Of a DNA stretch of 64,000 nucleotides, positions 48,225 through 58,042 are shown piece by piece; the stretch's first letter is position 1, and each line of letters opens with the position of its first letter. The notes under the pieces are model-generated. The model was not told the origin of the DNA, ran no database searches, and worked only from the letters and a program-made list of their open reading frames with translations. The position numbers and the translations under genes are program-made. The stretch comes from Promerops cafer (taxonomy: Eukaryota > Chordata > Aves > Passeriformes > Nectariniidae): NCBI GenBank assembly GCA_013398275.1, contig VZSE01006614.1, forward strand, positions 124,001 to 188,000, given 5' to 3'.

Positions 48225-48804
48225 GTGAGGGGAGTGATGACAATAACATCAAAAAATCAATGACAAAGGAGCAAGGTGAAGGCAAGTAAGGACAAACTTC
48301 ACCTTAACATGGCAGATCAAGGGAAGCAAGCTGGATGGTCGGTAGAGGTGTTGTAGACAGGAGCACGAGGAGGGACAGTGACCATCAGGAAAGAGGAGTG
48401 TCTTCAAGACCTTTCCTGAGATACATTTTAAGTTCCTGGGTTTTTTATGTGGAATATCTATAGTTCCATCCAGCAGCAAAAGAATGGATCTAAACTATAC
48501 AGGATTTTACTATTGATGCAGTTTTATTTTTCTCTTTGCTAAAGGAACAGATAGGAACATGCGACTGGCTGGAGCTGAGAAGAACTGGGAAGCATGTTAG
48601 AGTAGACAAGGTCCAGTGTAATGGAAAACCATGTCTGGAGCAGGGGCTGCAATTTTGCTATTCATGCTTCCTACTAGACTGTCACACTATTTTCTATAAT
48701 GATTATTTTTTTTATTTATGTATACAAATAAAAATTACTAGAATTGTCTTTCTGTATTTGCCTACAAAAAAGGGACATCTTCTGCAGATTTTGCCCTTAA
48801 CATT

Positions 48805-49320
48805 TTGAGTAGGGTGAATCTGCTGGAAAAACTCCCAAGCAGAGAGTGCAATGAGATGAAGCAGCTGCTTGATGCATGCAGGCATTGTTTATTTGAGCCA
48901 TTGCAGTGCTTTTGCCTTTCCATCCAGCACATAGCAGCACCTGTTTTGCTGCGTCGTACAAACTCAAAGGAATTCACAAACACCCTCAGTTTTCATGACT
49001 TGGATTTCATAGAAGCCCATGAAAAAGGCAGATGCTTTCTGAGATGGTGGTTGTTCCTCAGTTTGGAAGCAGCTACCCAGGGCTTCCTCCTGCTCTGGGA
49101 GCCCTTTCTGTGGGAGGAGGGCAAGGGGAGGTCGGCCAGAGCTGTGGGGGCCACCAGGAGCCTTCTGGCAGCAGCCAGATGGGCGCCATACACAGCAACT
49201 TTTATGATCTTCATTGTGGGGAGTCCTTCAGAGTGTTCAGCAGAAGGTGTCCTTTTTACTCTCCCTTTTTGCTTACACTTCTGTATGTACTTTTACCCAG
49301 TGCATTCTTCATGTTTATGA
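48805..49320 (+). other. Unassigned 171-codon open frame
   Basis: The longest gap-free open frame in the right half of the window (starting MSRVNLLEKLPSRECNEMKQ), in sequence of about 50% GC. It has no splice sites that fit the plus-strand model, no recognised motif, and several other frames here are also open. It could be a non-coding GC-richer patch just left of the RTE fragment. Confidence 0.15.
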
Positions 49321-49483
49321 CCAACACGTATTGCAGATACAGCTATCTTTTTGTTGTTGTTGTTAATATCTGATAATACATACTGTTAAATTTTGGAAAA
49401 TTTGTTAGAAATTCACTTATTTTAAAAATTACTATTTTTCTAAGTTTAAGTTCTCTGTTTTATCAGACTTCTTAGATGACTGC

Positions 49484-49711
49484 CTATACTTCTGGTAGAT
49501 TTCCAGCTTTCCCATCCATCTGTTCAGTTGAAAATAACATGAATTGAATATTCAGCTTGTTCTTTAAGTTGTAGATTTTCAAGGACTGAATCTTCTTTAA
49601 GCAGATAAATGCAGCTGCTGCCTTGCCAATATGTGACACGATTTCATTCTGGATGTCCCCACTGGCTTGCATATTACTGCCAAGGTATTGAGACTGACTC
49701 ATCTCTTGCAC
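49484..49711 (-). mobile_element. RTE-like non-LTR retrotransposon fragment (reverse transcriptase C-terminal part)
   Basis: The minus strand translates to QYLGSNMQASGDIQNEIVSH followed by IGKAAAAF and LKIYNLKNKLNI, the pattern YLGS..-x-G.-EI..-IGKA..AF..L-K....-L..K.-L seen in RTE-clade and related LINE reverse transcriptases, and unlike the corresponding region of CR1. After LNI the frame is disturbed by small deletions, and the expected N-x-N-V-x-S-T-LLY-x-E-W segment is degraded. Upstream sequence to about 49.8 kb may also belong. It is a non-functional relic, antisense to the plus-strand gene model. Confidence 0.7.
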
Positions 49712-50409
49712 TCTTCAGCCTTCTAAAGCAATGCTTGAATTTTATGTTTCTTGTTGGAATTATTTTTTGCATATTATTGTTGTTAACCCTATGCTTACTG
49801 TCATGCTCAGTACTCTTTTAGCTCACCTTTCCAGATGGTTTTACATGTCTGAGTGGATACTGAAGACCTAAGTCTCTAGCTGAATAAAATTTCAGCATAT
49901 TGCTCTTAAGCCATTTAGTGTTTAGTAGTCTGGCCACCTAAACTTTTCTGATAGTGAATCAGTAGCAACCCCAAAACATTTAATACTTTGCACTGTCCTT
50001 TTTTGTTGATGTGCATTCATATAAAAAAACTCTGGCATCTCTTTGTTCAATACAACCTTGTTCAATGTTAATCATCGAGCAGAATATTTTATCTCATTTC
50101 ACTTAAGCTTTGTGTGTGCATGCTGCACCTGGATATAAAGCTGTGTTGATATTAATTTCTTTCCTTGATATAAAACATTTAATCAAGATACAACAAAATA
50201 TATCAGAACAGAGAATATAAAATGCTTCTGTGAAATGTGTGTGGTTTATATCAGTGGTTTTTTGCTATTCAGTTTTCCTCTGATTATTGTTTTTAGAGTG
50301 TGCTGATACACACTCTGGAAAATTAAAGTAACAACAAATAATAGAAAAAATTATACATGACAGAAAAAAATTGTGCATGAACAAGGGCAAGTGCCCTTTT
50401 CTACACTAG

Positions 50410-50472
50410 CAAAAATTAAGCCAGTGTTTTTATGGCAAAAGATGCACTCTAGCTTGCTAAGTGCAAGCACAG
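50410..50472 (+). CDS. Candidate coding exon of plus-strand gene (20 codons)
   Basis: A good acceptor (GTGCCCTTTTCTACACTAG) and donor CAG|GTGAGATC enclose 63 bases. The only fully open frame reads KIKPVFLWQKMHSSLLSAST, entering with two bases and leaving phase 1, in agreement with the exon at 50967. Confidence 0.4.
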
Positions 50473-50966
50473 GTGAGATCACCACACAGTGTATACTGGA
50501 GCTAGGAGTAAACTAGCTATCTCTAAGCCAGCAGTGATCCTGTGAGGGAAATATATAATAAAGTTCAACTGGACCAAAGTTTCTGCCATGAGCTTTGCCT
50601 CAGCCAACTCACCATATGAAAAGATTTATACACCAGGAAGGAATAAAGGAGCAGACAAATTTTGTGTAGGTCACTTAATGGACTTTTCTGGTATTGTTAC
50701 TGAAAGAACATAGGCTTAAGAGTTGAAAAAATTTGGAAAGGGAAAAGCCCTCAGCTGTGGCTCTCATCCAGTAAACGTGGGCTGCCTGGACAGCTCCTAT
50801 CCTCACACAATTCTGCCTTGGCCATTGATTGTCTTCAGCCTAATAAGCCTCCCTCTCACATTTCTAGTTACCTCTTTCTCTTCATGTGATCCCCAATGAA
50901 ATCTGCAAGAGGTGATATTAAGAGACTAACTAAACCCCTAAGTGATCTGGTTTTTTGCACCTGCAG

Positions 50967-51018
50967 GAAAGCACGGCTGTTCGTGTGTCAAAATACAGAC
51001 TTCAGATAGTGAAGAAAT
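50967..51018 (+). CDS. Candidate coding exon of plus-strand gene (16 codons)
   Basis: The acceptor is very strong (GGTTTTTTGCACCTGCAG). In the incoming phase it reads KHGCSCVKIQTSDSEE to donor AT|GTGGGT, leaving phase 2; the next exon would complete a methionine. Another frame stays open for about 100 codons here (ending near 51260), so the choice depends on phase linkage. Confidence 0.33.
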
Positions 51019-51303
51019 GTGGGTTTGTGATGCTTCCAGTAGGAACATATAAAGCAATTTCATTGCTTCTTTCTGATCCAAGGCACACTGAAAATTTCCA
51101 TTGCTATCGTTCTGTTAGGGGGCCTCATTGGTTTGAAAACAATATTAGGCATGTTGTGGTTGAAATGGCAATGTTATTCAAGAATTCTTCTGTAGTAATA
51201 TGCTGTCATACATGTTCTGAGTGCCCACATGGCAGAAGACCATATGGCATCCCCTTTTAAGCAAATAATATTTAGATATACTTCTTGTCATAAAACCCTG
51301 CAG

Positions 51304-51366
51304 GAGCAGTAAGGAGGAAAGCCTTTCAGCAGTAACTGATTGTAAGCTCCACCATTTTGCTAGTGG
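51304..51366 (+). CDS. Candidate coding exon of plus-strand gene (20 codons)
   Basis: Acceptor CATAAAACCCTGCAG and donor TGG|GTAAGGAA bound 63 bases. The open frame reads SSKEESLSAVTDCKLHHFAS, phase 2 in and out. Joined to the previous exon, it gives a serine/acid-rich stretch (TSDSEE-M-SSKEESL) of the type phosphorylated by casein kinase 2. Confidence 0.4.
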
Positions 51367-53788
51367 GTAAGGAATCGTTTCCCTTAAGAGAAGACATTGT
51401 TTGTTCATTCACACTGGAACCCAGTAGGGAACAGAGTCCTCTGTAATGGGAAGACAGAGGCAAAGCACAGCCACTCCTTGTGTTTGATTCTGTTTGCTGC
51501 CCATGTTAAATGACCCACGTAATGAATAAAGAATTGTATAAATCAGGTAGTACACAAACAGGTTAGGTCAATAACTACTGATAGCTGGCAGTCTGAACTG
51601 GTGATGAACAAAATTGGTGCTGTCATGTCATAACTTTTTAAAAACCATTGCAGCCACAAAAGTACTTCCTAGCACAGATAAATTCCTTTGCTACCTGATG
51701 ATTAACCCTTTAAAGATCCAGAGAGCCTTAGTGTGTTTTTTTAAGAGCCCAAATGCCTCTTGGGCTGGCCAATGGAGAACTGACAGCAAATACAAGATTT
51801 TAGCAGTAATACTTCAAGATTATTTAAAAAAAAATAGGAGAAACAAAAACCAACAACCAACTATTGAGGCTTCTTGAGATGTACTTTTGACCAACCTAGT
51901 TATACATGAGTGTATACTTTTGTCCTGCCTCTCCCACTTACTGCACTGATTTGCTGTGAGCTTTTAAATTACCTTGCAGATTCCACAGGGTGAGAGCTAC
52001 AACTGAGTTTGCATCACACCTAGCCCAGAAGCATACACTTAGACCTGGAAAATGGCATTTTTACAGAGTGAAAAAGAATTATATTTTAAAAAGTGAAAAA
52101 TGTGACTAATCAAGTCTTTCAAACTATGATACAGAATGGATGGCTGTCCTGACTTCTGATTGCAGTCACAGTCCAGCAGCCCCTGTGTTTTGAAAGATGT
52201 AAGCAGACATCAAGGGACATGATGGCACTACTCTTATTCTATGGGAATGTGGTCTCTCTAGGTAGGACACCAAGGTGGTCTGTGTGCAGGAGAGGATCAG
52301 GAAAAGAAAAGGTTCTGCTATACCACACTATGTCTTTCTGTCTTTTCAGAATCTTCTGGTTCAGGTCACATCTCGCAAAGTGTTATTTCTTGACAAATCT
52401 TACCTCTTTTTGTTACTATTTTACAGGCTCCATGGACAATTAGTAAATGTTTCCATGGCAATCATCGACAGCTTCTCATGGATGAAGATAGATTTTAGCA
52501 CTCATAGACAAAGACTCCATTCTTCCTTTCTGGTTTTAAAGTATTTTTAAGGCTAACCAAAGAGGATCGTAGGAGTGTGCTCTGTTACGGTAACAATACC
52601 ACTGTGAGGATATTTAGGGAGGTCCAAGTTAAAAGTAGTCTATTAATATCTTAAGCAGCCATGCTAAAACCACATTCAGATGAGATCAGAGTGTATGCAA
52701 ATTACTGGGCTTTCTGCTGTGGAGAGGGAAATATCTTATGTTCTTCTTTCCTCAGCTGAAGCTGCAACCAGAATAAAGTCAAGGCTCTCCTGCCCTTGTA
52801 GAGCACCCAATTCTCACTGGCCTCTGATGTCTCCTGGAACCAAATAAAATCTATGACAAAGTAACCTAGTAAGGGGGCAAAAGTGCACCAGCAAATTATC
52901 TGAGGGTCAGAGACACTGTGAACCTACAGATTTAATTATCTCAGTTGTTCCAGAAAAAATCCTTGAACTGTTCATATTCTAGTATAGGAAGGCTGACACT
53001 GGTCCAACAAGAAAAACTAACACCTCATAGGTAGAATTTTTTGTCTGTGCCAAGACCAGTGCTCTACTAGGATAGACATCTGGGATGTGGAAAACACCCC
53101 ACCTCTGCCCTCCAAAGTAGGGTTAAATTTTGGAGCTTCAAAGAGGACTAACAGTGGGAACCCTGGTACAGTTATGGATGAACTCAATTAGTGTAAGGAT
53201 CAGTCATTACATTTATTCATTTCATTTCAGACAGACAACATGCAGTGAGACACTGTGCAGATATACTTAGTTCTCACTTTTGAAGTGCACTTGAACAGTC
53301 CACAGGATATGTCTTGGAAACGAGAACCACAGAAACAAGAAAACAAAGGAAAAGCAGTCAGGTTACTTAATAAGTGTCAAAAATAAAAAGCCTGGTCATC
53401 CCTCTTCCACAGGAAAGTCACTCCATAAGAGCATCCCTTTGTGAGGAGGAGAAAAGGACAAATTGCTGACACTCACTGCAAAGTGAAATTCTGACTGCCT
53501 AACCATAATAAGCTGTTCCAAACTCTGAATTCTGACTGCAGTGTCAATCATATTCATAAATTATTTTACTATTTATGTCTAAAAGTATAAGGTTTCTTTA
53601 TCAACTTACCTTTCTAACTATCTTATTAACTTAGTTTTCTTTTTTTCATTTCGTGTAAATAAGAGAGAACTTTTTGCAACTACTGTGTATTACAAATAGT
53701 CCTCCTCGACTGCTGTGCCAATATTCCGCATATAATCAGAAGGGAAACATAAATTATTTCTGAACTTGTGGTATGGCGTGTTTTCCAG

Positions 53789-53861
53789 ACCTCCTGCATT
53801 TTTTACGATTCAGCAGGCTCTGCAAACATGCAGGAGAGTTATTTTGTCTCCCATGTCATGG
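53789..53861 (+). CDS. Candidate penultimate coding exon of plus-strand gene (24 codons)
   Basis: Acceptor GGCGTGTTTTCCAG and consensus donor TGG|GTGAGTTAA enclose 73 bases. The frame TSCIFYDSAGSANMQESYF then VSHVM leaves phase 1, which the last exon completes to glutamate. The other two frames are also open within the exon but meet stops early in the next one. At least one exon between 51.4 and 53.8 kb (phase 2 to phase 0) is missing from the model. Confidence 0.45.
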
Positions 53862-54078
53862 GTGAGTTAAACCTTTATGTAAGATCAGTTCATACTGATT
53901 CCATAGGCCCCAGTGTTTGCTGTTCAGGGAAGCTGAAGCACAGCAGTTTGCTTACCAGCAGTGACATGGCAGAGACTGGTGCTCTAAAAACACAAATTTT
54001 GTTTATTCTTAAAAGTGACTTAAACACACGTGAATCATGCCACGCTTTTTAAAAATAGGATTTTTTTCTCTGTGATAG

Positions 54079-54239
54079 AATGGCTTTTTATTAAGGTTGC
54101 GAAACTGGTGAAACCACTTCTTCTTATAGGAGCTGCTGTAGTGTACAGACTGCTGTATAATCACAAGCACCCACCTGAAGTTTCCAACAAAACACTGAAG
54201 AGTCTTAAATTTGGTTGCACTGGCTGTTTGGCTTCTTAG
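54079..54239 (+). CDS. Candidate terminal coding exon of plus-strand gene; C-terminal membrane segment and CLAS end
   Basis: A pyrimidine-rich acceptor (TTTTTTTCTCTGTGATAG) opens a 52-codon frame ending in TAG at 54239. It reads WLFIKVAKLVKPLLLIGAAV, continues VYRLLYNHKHPPE and ends GCTGCLAS. A hydrophobic run of about 17 residues with lysines before and an arginine within or after it suggests a tail-anchored or single-pass membrane protein, perhaps of mitochondria or ER. The last four residues fit a C-a-a-X prenylation pattern, which may be chance. I do not recognise the family. The downstream region holds AATAAA at 54883 as a possible polyadenylation signal. Confidence 0.48.
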
Positions 54240-54890
54240 ACCAGTTTGTTTTCTTACTCAGAGCTGAGTATTAGAACTAAGTCTTTATATACATGTATAT
54301 ATATTTATATTCCTTTGAAAAAGCACGTAAAACTCTCTAAAATATACTAAATATACACATGTACATATATATATATATATTTGTGTTTTCCATGAAAAGC
54401 GAATGTGTTCCATCTTCTTCCCAGAGCAGTTTACATAGTTTACAGGTGGACCTCTGTGTTGAGGGGGACTTAATGTTCTAGAAATAGAAATGAATGGATG
54501 TTGTAGGAAATTTACTGTGGAGCAGAATATTAGCCCTCTACCAGTATGTTAAAGCAAAACTGTGTGTCTACTGTTCAACATCCTCCCATGTGTGTACTGG
54601 AAAGTTTGCCTTGAAAGATAAGTCTTCAAACCTGCATCACTTCCAGCCCAGTTTACAGTAGGAGGTACCTGCAGTTCTCTTGAGTTCTCAAATGACAACA
54701 CAGTGAAGAGCAGTGGCAAGAGACTGAGCACCACAGAACTGCAGTAATATTACTAGGACTGCCACCACCTTCCTCTGTGTCCTTGCACAGACTTTTAATT
54801 TGCTCTGTTTCTTGTTTTCCCTGAGAAAGAAAGGGAAACCATGTAAAAGCAACATGCAAAACCCAGTAAATACTACCAACTTAATAAATT
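54240..54890 (+). other. Possible 3' untranslated region of plus-strand gene
   Basis: AT-rich sequence after the stop at 54239, with TA/CA-rich microsatellite-like tracts at 54285-54310 and 54341-54381 and an AATAAA hexamer at 54883-54888. The polyadenylation site is a guess from the hexamer only. Confidence 0.3.
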
Positions 54891-54899
54891 GAGGTGCAT

Positions 54900-57823
54900 C
54901 TTCAGTCTGGTGCCAGAATCTAATATGCAGATAAATCAGTGAGTTAAAAGAGCAACTAAATGCACCACATTATTTGCACAGCAAAGACAGTTGAAACAAT
55001 TTGAATTTTTGGAAGTTAACCCTACTTATAATACTACATAGTGGTGAGGAACCAAGGTAAAGTCTGCTCTGGCATTTATTACCTTACTAGGCAATAAACA
55101 AACAAAGCCTTGTAAACAATCTTATAAAGACTTTAAAACAAGATACACAGAAACAGTCATAGAACATCTGAACAGGGTGGAAACAAAAGAATTACGTAAT
55201 AATTTCAACACATAATTCTCAAATTAGATCTGCATGACATGCTACTGTGGTTTTTTCACAATAATAAACAAAGGTTAATACTGACAGCAAATGCTTTTTC
55301 TTCCATACTCAAATTAGTATTGCAATATACTGTTGCTGCATTTCCAAATCCTTAAGAGTATTACCGAGAAGACTGCTATAGAAAAAAGAGAAAAAGACCA
55401 AAGGAATAATATTATTTCTATGCTATGCCCTTTTGGAGGCAGCTTTTATAATTGTGACTAAGGATACAAACAATTTAGCAGTTTCCACCATTCAATTCCC
55501 TCAACTGATGTTTATTCTAAATGAATATTTCTTCAGTGTCTGTGTGTGTTTTCTTCTCAAGTGTGGGCTAAACAGAGGCGTAGTGAAAAAATAGCTCCCA
55601 CATTGACTGCAACAGGCTTGAATTTCACCCGAGTGATCTTAACCCAAGTGTGCATTTCTCTGTCTGTAAAAGCACTGCTGAAATTCCAGTTCCTTCATTT
55701 AATATTACAAGCAGAAATGTAGATAGTGGGTTAAATTTCAACCCCACTGAAGTTAGCAGCAAGCCTCCTGCTCGCTTCACTTACATGTACAAAACACAAA
55801 CATATGGCTGAATTAGGAACAGAAGAAAATAAGGAGGAACAGAGGAAATGCTGTCACTGACTGAAAGCAGAGTGGGTGGGCAGCACCCAACCTTGTCCAC
55901 AAAGGTTTCCATTGTAATTTTTTGATGAACTGGAAGAGCTATTCCTTCTTCCACCAAGAGCAATGGTTTGTGTCTAGCAGAGCTAGCAATTACTAGCTGC
56001 CAACATGTCAAGAGAATAAGGAGTTGGAACAGCTGAAGGATACTCTGGCATGTACTGAAGGCTGTAAGAGACCATAAGAAGGTGAGGTGGAGAAAACCAG
56101 TGTTCTTGCCTGGAATGAGGCAAACTCAGAATGACAAAGCTCAGCTGATTTCCATGTTGCTGTATCCGCCCACTGCAGCAATGGCATTATCCCTAAACCT
56201 GCCCACAGATTTGACAGTTATGAGAGGAGCAGCCTCTTCTTCTTCTGCAGGTTTGTAAGACACACAAATATGCTATGAGAAGTCCAGTTAGAGAAATGTG
56301 TAGATAGATTTTTAACATTGTTGGTTTTAGATTATGTAAGAGCTAGGGCTTCTTGGGACTCTGTTATTTTAAACAAATGGTAGATTGCTTCTTTATCTTG
56401 CATGCATAAAGCTGTGTCATGACGGAAAAATAAACACATGGTTGAGAGATTTCTTGAGCTCCTGTATGGTGGTTAATTTTTCAACAGTTCTTTTAATGGC
56501 TTTGAGAGCATAATACAGCAGAATCCATGAAGAGTCAACTCTCACTGTCAGTTCTTCATCACACTGTTGAAGAAAATCCCATCTATCTCCCAATGTTTTA
56601 ATTTTTAGCTATGTTATTTCCCCATCCCTCTCTGGTCAGCTTTTGATGAACTGCAAATTTTGAACCAGTTTTTTGAAGCCATCTAAAAAAGCATGGATTT
56701 TTAAACCATGTTTGCATAACTCTCCATCTGACTAACCTGCTAAATTCCTTGTCCCAAAAGGCATACAGAAATGACCCATTTTCAGTGGTGTGCCAACTGT
56801 ATACTTAAGGGCTGAATAAATTTGCCTTACAAACCACAAACAATCCCTGAACTGCCTCTTGATAACCCCTGGATTTTTTTATTGTGTTGGAGTGAAGCTT
56901 TCTTTCTCTCCCAGAGCAATGGAAAGGAAAAAAAGAAGTAATTGAAGTAGATTGGAAGGCTTGATGTCTTAGGATTTAAAATCCAAAACCAGCTCAGTTA
57001 CATGTGGCAAATCATTTTTGGTTTATGATGGGCTATGGATAACAATAAAGTTTTCATACTGCTCCCAGTGGCCAACTATTCATATCCCAGACCCACCAGT
57101 GTATCTGAATTACTAGCATGCTTTTTGGCAACCAGGGAAGAAAGACTGCAGGCTGAATGGGTGCCAAGATGGATGTATAATGTGGGCCAGTTCTCCTGGA
57201 AAAGTCTGCTCCAACCTCACTGAGTGGACCAGACATTCAGCAGTGCAATTTGAGGAGCTGCAAGGGGGTGAGGGGGAGACTGCCCGTGCCTTAGGCAGAG
57301 CTTCCCATTGCTTTCAAAGGCACGGCAGCTTCCTATAGGATCCTGCAAGAGTCTGGCCATTGTTGCTGCAGTCTTGGTCCATGTGTGTTCATGTTATTTG
57401 CTTGCCTGGAGGCTTGGCAGTTTATTTTGACTCCTGCTAGCTCTGCATAGACCAGAGGAAGTGAAATGGTTTCTGTTATTTCTCTTGTACAGTGTCAGAA
57501 TCCATTGTATGTGTGCAAAGCTACTGAAGACAATCTGATTGCCAAGTGTTTCTGGTGGTGGAACTGGCCTGTTCATTGCAACACACTGGAAAAACAAGAG
57601 AAAGAATCCAAAATGACATTCAGCTTCTTAGCAAGTTGATAGAGCCAAGTATTGGCAAGTTAATACATTAGGACTGAAAAGGGAGATAGGTTTCCTTTCC
57701 ACTTGTAAATTTGATATGTTTTGTCTGGAATAAATTAGAACAATATAAAAATATAACTTGGTTGTATAATTTTTCTAGCATCACTTTTTGGAAAATAGAT
57801 TTGTAATTTAAGGTGCTTTGTAG
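54900..57823. other. No gene recognised
   Basis: Unique AT-rich DNA. A strong plus-strand acceptor at 56250 (CCTCTTCTTCTTCTGCAG) opens only 18 codons before a stop (56251-56307). Confidence 0.4.
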
Positions 57824-58042
57824 TGTCTGGGAGCACCAGGAGCTTGCCAGTTCACCATAGTTCACCATCGGGTTGCTTCACCACAACCAAAAGCTGAGGA
57901 ATACAAAGTCTTGTTGATCGGGTTACCTTTTGAAGCTTTATTTATTAATCTCATTATGCAGACTTGTGAGAACATGGTGGGAGAAGATTTAGATGGGGAG
58001 GAAGCTTTTATCTGTGTAGTAAATACAAATAAGAAGATAACA
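57824..58042 (+). CDS. Exon candidate (73 codons)
   Basis: 219 bases are open in one frame between acceptor AAGGTGCTTTGTAG and donor ACA|GTAAGC, phase 0 to phase 0, with an in-frame TAG exactly at the acceptor. The frame contains PKAEEYKVLLIGLPFEALF and ENMVGEDLDGEEAFICVV. The opposite strand is also open for 75 codons, which weakens the case. It contains a 10-base tandem duplication (GTTCACCATA). It may belong to a third gene or a 3' extension; I cannot connect it. Confidence 0.3.

Noticed and set aside
50955..51260. 102-codon plus-strand frame QESTAVRVSKYRLQIV...
   Set aside because: It is in a different frame from the phase-linked exon chain and has no clear donor; kept only as an alternative to exon 50967-51018.
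52350..52445. Plus-strand acceptors at 52349 and near 52428 with possible tiny exons (IFWFR, LHGQL)
   Set aside because: The phases could bridge 51366 and 53789, but the donors are weak and the pieces are only about 15 bases long.
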